Positions 1-5,595 of a DNA stretch of 5,595 nucleotides are shown here, one piece after another; the stretch's first letter is position 1, and every line of letters begins with the position of its first letter. This DNA is from Christensenella sp. (GTDB lineage Bacteria; Bacillota; Clostridia; Christensenellales; Maliibacteriaceae). Under the pieces are notes generated by a model, which was given only the letters and a program-made list of their open reading frames with translations, searched no databases and was not told where the DNA came from. The position numbers and the translations under genes were made by a program. The DNA lies in NCBI GenBank assembly GCA_019420085.1, contig JAHZHV010000251.1, positions 8,343 to 13,937 of the forward strand. Reading direction: 5' to 3'.

Positions 1-673
1 CGCTTCCTGCGCTCGGATACTCCAAAGGCTGTTTTTCACGACGCGCCTGCTGATATGTCCGCATCGTTTGCACGATTTTGTCAGGATCCTCTCTTTTGAG
101 CTGGAACACGGCATCAAGCGCAATGCGGCCGTTTGTAATCGCGCTGGTTCGATAGCCAAATTCCAGCTGATCCGCCGTAAGCGTATGTACGCTTGCATCC
201 GACTCAATCAACCGCACACGCTGCACAACCTGTGCCATTTCACCGCCATACGCTCCCGCATTCATCGTTAGTGCACCGCCCAGACATCCCGGGATTCCCG
301 ATGCAAATTCCAGGCCCGAAAGACCATGCGCTGCAGCAGTCTCCGCCACGCGCGCAAGGCGTGCACCGGCACCTGCAATCAACACATCATCCTTCACGCT
401 GATCTGATCCAAGGCATCCCGAACCATGATAACAAGGCCGCGTATACCAAGATCGGAAACAAGAAGATTGGAACCATTTCCCATGACAAAATACGGTTCA
501 TTGCAGCGGGCGCACAACGCAACTGCCTGCACAAGCTGCGTTTCATCCTGTGCAAAAAGTACCGCATCGGCCGGCCCGCCAATTCGGAAGGTCGTATATT
601 CACGCATCGGAACATCGCGCCGCAACGCCTGCGGATACAATCGTTCCAGCTGTTCAATGCATTGCTGCCGCAT
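1..673 (-). CDS. murB: UDP-N-acetylmuramate dehydrogenase (UDP-N-acetylenolpyruvoylglucosamine reductase), 3' end outside window
   Basis: MurB reduces UDP-GlcNAc-enolpyruvate to UDP-MurNAc with NADPH and FAD, the second committed step of cytoplasmic peptidoglycan precursor synthesis. The first 224 residues are visible. Family motifs appear in order: YTTFRIGGPAD (26-36) and GNGSNLL (65-71) of the FAD-binding domain, then SGIPGCLGG (125-133) with MNAGAYGGEM (137-146), then FGYRTS (172-177) and YPSAGS (219-224). Ser224, the last visible residue, aligns with the proton-donating serine of the family (Ser229 in E. coli). The PSAGS form is typical of Gram-positive type enzymes of about 300 residues, so roughly 75 residues lie beyond the edge. 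I chose the ATG at 673 because GAAAGGA (690-684) lies 10 bases upstream; an in-frame ATG at 694 has no good ribosome site. The gene starts 52 bases after the preceding stop with no terminator between, so co-transcription is likely. Identity is near certain. Confidence 0.97.
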   Translation of the reverse strand, partial: MRQQCIEQLERLYPQALRRDVPMREYTTFRIGGPADAVLFAQDETQLVQAVALCARCNEPYFVMGNGSNLLVSDLGIRGLVIMVRDALDQISVKDDVLIAGAGARLARVAETAAAHGLSGLEFASGIPGCLGGALTMNAGAYGGEMAQVVQRVRLIESDASVHTLTADQLEFGYRTSAITNGRIALDAVFQLKREDPDKIVQTMRTYQQARREKQPLEYPSAGS

Positions 674-725
674 ACCTGTGAAATCCTTTCGCATCGGCGT
701 CAAGCGCCGCTTCTATGGTTCCATT

Positions 726-1811
726 TTATCGCATTGCATCTGTTCTGTCCATGCCCGCAAGAGACTTCAGCAGCTTTTCAAGTGACGAACGCGCCGATGC
801 ATCTCCTGCAAAAACGCTTCGTGCAAGTGACTGCGCCGTATCACGGGCCGTACACCAGGCAAATGGATCAGGGCACATCATTTGCGGTGACGATGCCTGC
901 CAAAGCGCCTGCAAAATCGTTCCTTCTTCATACGTTACTGATACATCACATGCAGCAAACATGCCAATATCCGCCGTCTTTTTCTGAGAATCTTCCGATA
1001 ACAGAAAGGCCACAAATCGCTGCGCTGCTGCATCTTTTTCTGAATCATGCGCTATAACGGAAATGTAATGCACCTGATCTGTGAAACCATACGCAAGCGG
1101 CGCAATCGTCAGCGAATCATATTCCCCGGCAGATTCCATGCGTTTATAACGATAAGCCATATAGTGCGACGCAACAAGTACGCCGTCATCCGTCCCATCA
1201 AAATCTGAAATCGCCTGTACGCGCGTATCCGAAATCAAATTCTGTGCATGCGGCGTTGTTACAAGCGCTGCACAAATACCGCCATGATCGAACGGCAGAA
1301 GGTTTGCAATCAGCGAAGCACTGTTTTGCAGCGTATTTTGCGAATCCAATGCATTTGCTTTTGCCAATAACACGTATCCTGCATACATATACGCTGCCGC
1401 ACGCGTATCCGATCCACTGCGCAGTGACGGAATGATCGCATCTGTAATGCCGTCATCAATCGGAACAAGCAGTTCCGCCTGTGAAAAGCCACCACTGCTA
1501 TAAGCCACAAGATTTGCCCGCTGCTGCAGCTGCTCTGGGTGTGTGTAGATCATCTGCGCTTGATCACTCTTGAGTGCACGCACGGTAATATAAACGTCTG
1601 GATTTTGGCTTTCAAATTCCTCTGCGCGGCTGCGCAGCCAACTTTCACGACTGCTGCTGCCTACATCATCCCCCGGAATAACGTCGAGCATGAGATGTAC
1701 CGGACTGCTCTGCAGCTGTGACGTCGATTGCTGCATCAGGCGAAATACCAATAACGTCGTCAGCAGCAATGCTGCCAAGAGCAATGAAAAAACGACCGGC
1801 TTTCTGCGCAT
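726..1811 (-). CDS. Membrane-anchored extracellular solute-binding-protein-like protein
   Basis: The 361-residue product starts MRRK followed by a hydrophobic segment (about 6-26), then an extracytoplasmic domain. Two features resemble family 1 ABC-transporter binding proteins (MalE-like): a W-x-x-x-R-AEEFESQNPDVYITV-type segment (58-77) and a late AAQRFVAFLLSEDSQK helix (261-277). There is no lipobox cysteine after the hydrophobic stretch and no clear signal peptidase I site, so I infer an uncleaved N-terminal anchor facing outwards. No permease or ATPase gene is visible, so substrate and transport role are unknown. Two in-frame starts lie further upstream (ATG at 1829 and a non-ATG start at 1979). 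The ATG at 1811 is preferred because GGAAGGGGG (1827-1819) sits 7 bases before it, and the 1979 start would precede the transaldolase terminator. It lies upstream of murB and is probably co-transcribed with it. Fold assignment is moderate; function is not established. Confidence 0.8.
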   Translation of the reverse strand: MRRKPVVFSLLLAALLLTTLLVFRLMQQSTSQLQSSPVHLMLDVIPGDDVGSSSRESWLRSRAEEFESQNPDVYITVRALKSDQAQMIYTHPEQLQQRANLVAYSSGGFSQAELLVPIDDGITDAIIPSLRSGSDTRAAAYMYAGYVLLAKANALDSQNTLQNSASLIANLLPFDHGGICAALVTTPHAQNLISDTRVQAISDFDGTDDGVLVASHYMAYRYKRMESAGEYDSLTIAPLAYGFTDQVHYISVIAHDSEKDAAAQRFVAFLLSEDSQKKTADIGMFAACDVSVTYEEGTILQALWQASSPQMMCPDPFAWCTARDTAQSLARSVFAGDASARSSLEKLLKSLAGMDRTDAMR

Positions 1812-1818
1812 TCCTGCG

Positions 1819-1827
1819 CCCCCTTCC
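1819..1827 (-). promoter_or_regulatory. Ribosome binding site deciding the solute-binding-like start
   Basis: GGAAGGGGG on the minus strand is followed by 7 bases and then ATG at 1811. This spacing fits the 1811 start; the alternative ATG at 1829 lies at the very edge of this site and has no such motif in front of it. Confidence 0.6.
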
Positions 1828-1880
1828 ATATAAAACAGTGTCTCCTGTTCTATATGCACAACAGGCGCCGTACATCCGAT

Positions 1881-1917
1881 AAAAAAAGACCGACGCCCGA
1901 AAAATCGGGTGTCGGTC
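1881..1917 (-). terminator. Intrinsic terminator of the transaldolase gene
   Basis: A 13-position stem (1905-1917 with 1888-1900) encloses a 4-base loop. On the minus-strand transcript it is GACCGACACCCGA, UUUU, UCGGGCGUCGGUC, followed directly by seven Us (1887-1881). One internal pair is an A-C mismatch in this transcript. It begins 54 bases after the transaldolase stop and separates that gene from the solute-binding-like gene. On the plus strand the same position is a G-U pair but no U tract follows, so it acts leftwards. Confidence 0.92.
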
Positions 1918-1922
1918 CTGAT

Positions 1923-1953
1923 GTATCCAAAGCACGATGTCTTTGTCAGATAC
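1923..1953 (-). other. Second hairpin in the transaldolase 3' untranslated region
   Basis: Between the transaldolase stop and its terminator, GTATC (1953-1949) pairs with GATAC (1927-1923). CAAAG (1945-1941) pairs with CTTTG (1932-1928), with a 3-base bulge and an 8-base loop. No U tract follows. It may stabilise the 3' end of the transcript or be chance; only the pairing itself is seen. Confidence 0.4.
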
Positions 1954-1971
1954 AACAACGATTCCGTTTTC

Positions 1972-3054
1972 TTACGCAAAAGGCGTAGGATTCATGAAGC
2001 CACGGATGATGCCGCACAGTTCGTCGTAACCGGCAAGGAAACCGTTCAGCGTCATGATGAACGCGCCATAATGCTCAAAGTCCTCAGGCTTCTGTGCATC
2101 CTCGCGATAAGCCTTGACAAACTCGGGGAAGTGCGTCAGCAGCGTCTCGACGATCTTGGGATCCACAGGATGGCTCATGCGCTCCTCAACGGTAATGTCG
2201 GACTCATTGAAGCGCTTCTGCCATGCATGCGTAATCGTCATGCAGCAATCGCCGCCGATGAACTCGCTCCAATGCAGATGGTTGCGATACGCAGCCGTCA
2301 GCAAACGAGTGCGATAGCCACGCTCTTTATAGATCCGATACGCTTCCTTAAAGACCGCAATACCGGCCCATTCCAAATATGCAGGATCGACAATCGTGTC
2401 ATCTTTGGACGCAACATACTTCAGATAGTCATCTACACGGCCAATCATGATCGTGCAAACAGGCGCCATCTGATCCGTGGGCAGTCCCTCCGCTTCACGG
2501 CGCTTCAAGCCACGCTCGACGGCCTCAGCAACTGCAACAGCCTGTGCAACGGTGAAAGAAATCGTCGCGTTAATACTTACGCCTGCATATGTAGCATCTT
2601 CAAAGGACTGGATACCAGCCTTGCTGGTGGCCATTTTTACCTGCATGTTCGGTCCGAGCGTATTGAAATGAATCGCCTGCTCGGTCATCTTCTTGCTGTT
2701 GCGATAGTTTTTCGCGTTGGTCTGGATAGACAGACGACCCTTTTTGCCCTGGAACTTCTCAAACGCCGGAAGAAGAAGCTTCGCACGCTGCGCAGCAATT
2801 TCTTCGATCAGCGCCCATGCAATATCATCCTCTGTCGCTTCAGGCATCTGCTCGTTGAGCTCGCGAATGCGGGGCGCCCAGATCGGCATCTCCTTTTTCA
2901 GAACGTCCTTAACAATAACGGGGTTTGTCGTTGCGCCAACAGCGCCGCGCTCAATCGCGTACTCCAGATCGTCCTGCGCGCAGGAATCGTTCCAGATATC
3001 CGTGCAGGGAAATTTGACGACGGTTTCATGCAGTTTGCCTTTAAATTCGGACAT
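1972..3054 (-). CDS. Transaldolase family protein with Gln at the usual catalytic Glu
   Basis: The 360-residue protein is a class I aldolase of the transaldolase family. Classical members move a dihydroxyacetone unit between sugar phosphates in the cytoplasmic pentose phosphate pathway through a lysine Schiff base. Seen in order: Asp23 (WND), TTNP (42-45), the RLSIQTNAK strand (107-115), QVKMATSKAG (138-147) with the Schiff-base Lys140, SINAT (160-164, Asn and Thr kept), and TIMIGR (201-206, phosphate-binding Arg206). Compared with E. coli TalB, catalytic Glu96 is Gln111, Asp98 is Asn113, and Phe178 is Met203. Fructose-6-phosphate aldolases also carry Gln at the Glu position, so substrate or reaction may differ from TalB. 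It is longer than TalB (317 residues), with an extended C-terminal part. The ATG at 3054 is chosen because GAAAGGA (3070-3064) lies 9 bases upstream; an in-frame TTG at 3063 would leave no spacing. It is a single-gene unit with its own promoter and terminator. Confidence 0.93.
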   Translation of the reverse strand: MSEFKGKLHETVVKFPCTDIWNDSCAQDDLEYAIERGAVGATTNPVIVKDVLKKEMPIWAPRIRELNEQMPEATEDDIAWALIEEIAAQRAKLLLPAFEKFQGKKGRLSIQTNAKNYRNSKKMTEQAIHFNTLGPNMQVKMATSKAGIQSFEDATYAGVSINATISFTVAQAVAVAEAVERGLKRREAEGLPTDQMAPVCTIMIGRVDDYLKYVASKDDTIVDPAYLEWAGIAVFKEAYRIYKERGYRTRLLTAAYRNHLHWSEFIGGDCCMTITHAWQKRFNESDITVEERMSHPVDPKIVETLLTHFPEFVKAYREDAQKPEDFEHYGAFIMTLNGFLAGYDELCGIIRGFMNPTPFA

Positions 3055-3063
3055 GGTAACCAA

Positions 3064-3070
3064 TCCTTTC
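3064..3070 (-). promoter_or_regulatory. Ribosome binding site deciding the transaldolase start
   Basis: GAAAGGA on the minus strand lies 9 bases before the ATG at 3054. It directly abuts the in-frame TTG at 3063, which is therefore unlikely to be the start. Confidence 0.7.
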
Positions 3071-3087
3071 TTTCTGTCATAGTTTTG

Positions 3088-3130
3088 TTACGCTTCGGCA
3101 ACGTCTTTCCAACGGCGTTGTTGCGCGTAA
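3088..3130 (-). promoter_or_regulatory. Stem-loop in the transaldolase 5' leader
   Basis: On the minus-strand transcript TTACGC (3130-3125) pairs with GCGTAA (3093-3088), and the adjoining GCAAC (3124-3120) pairs with GTTGC (3102-3098). A 4-base bulge (CGAA) lies on the 3' side. The 17-base loop region contains most of a small CAACG-C-CGTTG palindrome. The structure sits in the leader between the predicted start of transcription (about 3143) and the ribosome site (3070). No U tract follows, so it is not a simple terminator. A regulatory or stabilising role is inferred. Confidence 0.5.
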
Positions 3131-3149
3131 GCCCTATGTAAACGTGACC

Positions 3150-3177
3150 ATTATAGCATACACGCATATGCATGCAA
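3150..3177 (-). promoter_or_regulatory. Promoter of the transaldolase gene (extended -10)
   Basis: On the minus strand TTGCAT (3177-3172) and a perfect TATAAT (3155-3150) are separated by 16 bases. TG one base upstream of the -10 gives an extended -10. Transcription should start near 3143, leaving a leader of about 89 bases. The -35 lies only 9 bases beyond the flavin reductase stop, and the spacer is filled by a dyad (3156-3175). Confidence 0.82.
3156..3175. promoter_or_regulatory. Candidate operator: alternating purine-pyrimidine dyad in promoter spacer
   Basis: The half-sites GCATACA (3156-3162) and TGCATGC (3169-3175) are inverted copies matching at 6 of 7 positions around 6 central bases. 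They lie exactly between -10 and -35. The whole stretch 3156-3176 alternates purine and pyrimidine without a break. Repressor binding or a structural effect on the promoter are both inferences. Confidence 0.35.
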
Positions 3178-3185
3178 GCCCCCGC

Positions 3186-3770
3186 TTACTTTTTTTCGGA
3201 ATTTTGTATACACTTTTTGCGAACAGAGAAGCCAAATGTACCAAGCTGCCTGCCAAGCGCATAATACGCACCATGTGCATATGCCGCAAGATGCGCCCGT
3301 TCCATGTGCATTTTTCCGCTGGCATCCATCAGCGAATCCTCCACAAGAACACCACATATCTTCGCAAGAAACATCTCATGCGACCCCAGTGCAATACGCT
3401 GATGCACACGGCACTCCAGCTGCACGGGACATTCACAAATACCCGGCGCCGAAAGGTGCGGCATCTTCTGCGGCGTCAATGCACATGCCGCAAATTTATC
3501 AACATCCCTGCCCGAACGCACACCGCAAAAATCCGCAGCACGTACAAGATTCTGCGGCACGAGATTAATGACAAACTCTCCGCTTTGGGCGATCAATCCG
3601 TAACTGTAGCGAGTGGGCTGCAGTGAAACGTACGTCATGGCAGGCTTTGTATTGACAATGCCCGTCCACGCAACCGTCAAGACATTGGGATGTGCCAGAT
3701 CACCGCAGGAAACAAGCACCGCCGGTATCGGCGCAAGCGTCGTCGTCGGCTGCCACAGCTGTTTTGCCAT
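3186..3770 (-). CDS. Flavin reductase family protein (FMN-binding split barrel)
   Basis: The 194-residue protein belongs to the flavin reductase/flavoredoxin-like family. These are cytoplasmic FMN-binding split-barrel proteins that reduce flavins or pass electrons between redox partners. Family features in order: a start of the form MAKQLWQPTT leading to the first strand and VSCGD (20-24), NVLTVAWTGIVN (29-40), SGEFVINL (63-70), DFCGVRSGRDVDKF (80-93), HEMFLAKICG (131-140), and the C-terminal YAHGAYYALG (164-173) with LGTFGFSV (176-183). Length fits the family. An ATG 39 bases upstream (3809) is in frame, but it has no ribosome site and coincides with the predicted transcription start. The ATG at 3770 matches the usual N-terminus and has AGCGGA (3780-3775) and GGAAGGGGGG (3792-3783) before it. 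Partner and physiological substrate cannot be read from the sequence; the neighbours do not suggest one. No terminator is evident before the next promoter. Confidence 0.88.
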   Translation of the reverse strand: MAKQLWQPTTTLAPIPAVLVSCGDLAHPNVLTVAWTGIVNTKPAMTYVSLQPTRYSYGLIAQSGEFVINLVPQNLVRAADFCGVRSGRDVDKFAACALTPQKMPHLSAPGICECPVQLECRVHQRIALGSHEMFLAKICGVLVEDSLMDASGKMHMERAHLAAYAHGAYYALGRQLGTFGFSVRKKCIQNSEKK

Positions 3771-3815
3771 TTTTTCCGCTTGCCCCCCTTCCGGCCAGAA
3801 TACACTCATATTCGC

Positions 3816-3845
3816 TATATACAGTTTAACATATGCACATTACAA
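3816..3845 (-). promoter_or_regulatory. Candidate promoter of the flavin reductase gene
   Basis: On the minus strand TTGTAA (3845-3840) and TATATA (3821-3816) are separated by 18 bases. This places the transcription start near 3809 and gives a leader of about 40 bases to the ATG at 3770. Both boxes are imperfect. The -35 lies in the U-rich tail of the upstream terminator. Confidence 0.5.
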
Positions 3846-3887
3846 AGTAAAGCGCGGCACGGGTCTGCAAAATGCCCCATGCCACGC
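3843..3887 (-). terminator. Intrinsic terminator of the acyl-CoA synthetase gene
   Basis: On the minus strand GCGTGGCATGGG (3887-3876) pairs along all 12 positions with CCCGTGCCGCGC (3863-3852), counting two U-G wobbles, around a 12-base loop. The tail TTTACTTTG (3851-3843) is only moderately U-rich. It starts 8 bases after the synthetase stop. Confidence 0.75.
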
Positions 3888-3895
3888 ATATCCAT

Positions 3896-5545
3896 TCAGA
3901 TGCTCTTTTTCTGTTCCATCTTCCGCAGATCGGTCTTTTTAATTTTGCCGCTGACTGTCTTTGGCAGTTCCGATACAAAGCTGACGCTTCGAACCCACTT
4001 ATACTCGGCAAGACATGCATTGCAATAGGTGCGAATCTGCTTTTGCAAGTCCAGTGACGCTTCATATCCGGGTGCAAGGACAACAAAAGCCTTGATCGCC
4101 TGACCACGCAGCGGATCCGCTACCCCGACAACACTGCATTCCAACACGGCAGGGTGCTCCATCAAGACATTTTCCACTTCAAAAGGTCCAACCCGGAAGC
4201 CGCCTGTTTTAATAACATCATCACGTCTGCCATTAAACCAGAAATATCCGTCTTCATCACGCCAGGCTGTATCTCCGGTGTGATACACGCCGCCGCGCCA
4301 GACATGGCGATACAGTGCATCGTTATCCCAATATCCGCAGAAAATACCATGCTGCACACCGTCTTTAGGCGGCACAACGACGATTTCTCCGATCTGACCG
4401 TCCGCAACCTGTTTTCCATCTTCATCCACAAGACGCACATCGTAAAATGGCGACGGCCGCCCCATAGAACCGGGACGCGTCGTATCACCAAGCAGATTGG
4501 CAAGCAGCAGCGTTGACTCCGTCTGGCCAAAGCCCTCCATCAGCGTAAGTCCCGTACTCTGTTCAAAACTACGAAAGACCTCCGGATTAAGGGCTTCACC
4601 GGCCGTCGTTACATGACGCAGCCGCGGCATAGGCTCCACGCCCTTTTTAACCAGATACCGATACACCGTTGGCGGCGCGCAAAAACTCGTCACGCCATAG
4701 CGGTTGATGACGTCAACCAGAAGCTTTGGATCAAAGCTGTCAAAGTCAAAAACCATAACCGCGCTTCCCACGAGCCACTGGCCATACAATTTTCCCCAGG
4801 AGGCCTTGGCCCATCCGGTCTCTGCAACGGTGAAATGCAACCCGCCGTCAAAAGCGCCCTGCCAGTATTTTGCCGTCAAAATATGCGCCAAAGGGTATGT
4901 GTGATCGTGTATGACGCCTTTTGGCTCCCCTGTTGTACCGGAAGTAAAATACAGCACAAGCGGATCCGGTGCAAGCGTCTGCCGACGTGTAAAATCCTGC
5001 GGCGCGGCAGCCATTTCGTGCGTGAGATTGACGAAACCGTCGATATCCTGCTGCACGGTAAACAGATGTTCCAGAGTACTGCAAGCCATCTGCGCCGCCC
5101 GCATCTTCTGCGGCGCGTCACCTTCCGGTGAGCAGATTGCCGCGCGCACACCCGCGCCGTCCACGCGATACTGCACATCCTTTTGTGTCAACATATGCGT
5201 CACCGGCAGCATGATCGCACCAAGTTTATGCAGCGCAACAGCAGCAAACCAATACTCGTAATGGCGTTTCAACATAACCATGACGCAATCGCCCTTGCCA
5301 ATGCCATATCCGGCAAGCACATTTGCCAAGCGATTGCTCTGACTGCTGATCTGCGCAAATGTAAAAATCTTTTCTTCCTGCGCGGCGTTGCACCAGACAA
5401 GTGCAGTCTGCTGCGGTGCAAGACGCGCCATTTCATCCACTACATCGTATCCGAAATTGAAATTTGGTGGATATTGAATGGAAAAATCACACAGCCGTCC
5501 CTTCTTGTCAAACGTCTGCGTACAATATTTCTGATACAGATTCAT
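3896..5545 (-). CDS. AMP-forming acyl-CoA synthetase, medium-chain (MACS) type
   Basis: The 549-residue enzyme activates a carboxylic acid with ATP to an acyl-adenylate, then forms the acyl-CoA, in the cytoplasm. ANL superfamily motifs appear in order: P-loop YFTSGTTGEPKG (199-210), ETGWAKASWGKLYGQW (242-257, characteristic of the medium-chain subgroup), GFGQTES (338-344), YHTGDTAW (421-428, ribose-binding Asp425), GRRDDVIKTGGFRVGP (439-454, hinge region), and PKTVSGKIKK (528-537) with the adenylation lysine Lys534. The Trp that restricts acetyl-CoA synthetase to acetate (Trp414 of the Salmonella enzyme) aligns with Gly340, so the acyl pocket should admit longer or aromatic acids. The PK-T-SGK context is where this family is commonly acetylated. 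Length is normal. The ATG at 5545 overlaps the preceding stop (ATGA) and has GGAGGG (5560-5555) 9 bases upstream, so translation is probably coupled to the upstream gene. The exact substrate is unknown. Confidence 0.95.
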   Translation of the reverse strand: MNLYQKYCTQTFDKKGRLCDFSIQYPPNFNFGYDVVDEMARLAPQQTALVWCNAAQEEKIFTFAQISSQSNRLANVLAGYGIGKGDCVMVMLKRHYEYWFAAVALHKLGAIMLPVTHMLTQKDVQYRVDGAGVRAAICSPEGDAPQKMRAAQMACSTLEHLFTVQQDIDGFVNLTHEMAAAPQDFTRRQTLAPDPLVLYFTSGTTGEPKGVIHDHTYPLAHILTAKYWQGAFDGGLHFTVAETGWAKASWGKLYGQWLVGSAVMVFDFDSFDPKLLVDVINRYGVTSFCAPPTVYRYLVKKGVEPMPRLRHVTTAGEALNPEVFRSFEQSTGLTLMEGFGQTESTLLLANLLGDTTRPGSMGRPSPFYDVRLVDEDGKQVADGQIGEIVVVPPKDGVQHGIFCGYWDNDALYRHVWRGGVYHTGDTAWRDEDGYFWFNGRRDDVIKTGGFRVGPFEVENVLMEHPAVLECSVVGVADPLRGQAIKAFVVLAPGYEASLDLQKQIRTYCNACLAEYKWVRSVSFVSELPKTVSGKIKKTDLRKMEQKKSI

Positions 5546-5595
5546 GCCTGTTCGCCCTCCGCAGCCATCAAACGCAGAACATCTTCATATGCTGC
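5542..5595 (-). CDS. C-terminal end of an unidentified upstream gene
   Basis: Seventeen codons read AAYEDVLRLMAAEGEQA and end in a TGA that overlaps the acyl-CoA synthetase ATG by two bases (ATGA). The GGAGGG ribosome site of the synthetase lies inside this reading frame. The peptide looks like a C-terminal helix but is too short to identify. The start lies outside the window. The call rests on the open frame and on the overlap geometry typical of translationally coupled genes. Confidence 0.55.
   Translation of the reverse strand, partial: AAYEDVLRLMAAEGEQA

Noticed and set aside
695..709. Hairpin between the solute-binding-like gene and murB as a terminator
   Set aside because: The stem is only 5 base pairs (CGGCG/CGCCG) and no U tract follows, so it does not support a transcription stop.
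326..1057. Plus-strand open frame of 243 codons
   Set aside because: It is antisense to murB and the solute-binding-like gene, spans the gap between them, and its product shows no family motif.
1812..1979. N-terminal extension of the solute-binding-like protein
   Set aside because: The extension would read through the transaldolase terminator hairpin, would put 56 residues before the hydrophobic anchor, and lacks a ribosome site.
1909..3141. Long plus-strand open frame of 410 codons
   Set aside because: It is antisense to the transaldolase, whose motifs, ribosome site, promoter and terminator are all clear. The plus-strand product has no recognisable domain and crosses the terminator and leader.
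3771..3809. Upstream ATG for the flavin reductase
   Set aside because: There is no ribosome site before 3809, it coincides with the predicted transcription start, and family members normally begin at the position equivalent to 3770.
4162..4530. Minus-strand open frame of 122 codons inside the acyl-CoA synthetase
   Set aside because: It is an out-of-frame shadow of the synthetase on the same strand, with no motif of its own.

Overview
The window is ordinary bacterial chromosome with all recognisable genes on the minus strand. Read in the direction of transcription (right to left), the order is: the last 17 codons of an unidentified gene, an AMP-forming acyl-CoA synthetase, a flavin reductase-fold protein, a transaldolase-family enzyme, a membrane-anchored solute-binding-protein-like protein, and murB, which runs off the left edge. 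The sigma70/sigmaA-type promoters, strong GGAGG-like ribosome sites, intrinsic terminators and Gram-positive-style MurB C-terminal motif (PSAGS) suggest a Firmicute of moderate GC. An anaerobic Negativicutes-type organism (Megasphaera/Selenomonas-like) is my best guess, but this is an inference from gene style, not a proof.

Layout: 5595-3896 holds the upstream gene tail and the acyl-CoA synthetase, coupled by an ATGA overlap and closed by a terminator hairpin (3852-3887). The flavin reductase (3770-3186) has its own candidate promoter, which abuts and slightly overlaps that terminator tail. The transaldolase (3054-1972) has the best promoter of the window (extended -10, TATAAT). It has an ~89-nt leader with a stable hairpin and ends at a strong terminator (1881-1917). 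The solute-binding-like gene (1811-726) and murB (673 to beyond position 1) follow with only 52 nt between them and no terminator, so they are probably co-transcribed.

The genes do not form an obvious single pathway. They look like separate short transcription units: carboxylic acid activation, a flavoprotein, a pentose-phosphate-type carbon-transfer enzyme, and a cell-envelope pair. Intergenic space is small (no gap over 140 bases), and I see no mobile element, CRISPR array, RNA gene or tRNA. I did not find a new multigene system. The most interesting points are the altered catalytic positions of the transaldolase (Gln and Asn where classical enzymes have Glu and Asp), the alternating purine-pyrimidine dyad that fills its promoter spacer, and an orphan non-lipoprotein solute-binding-like protein next to murB.
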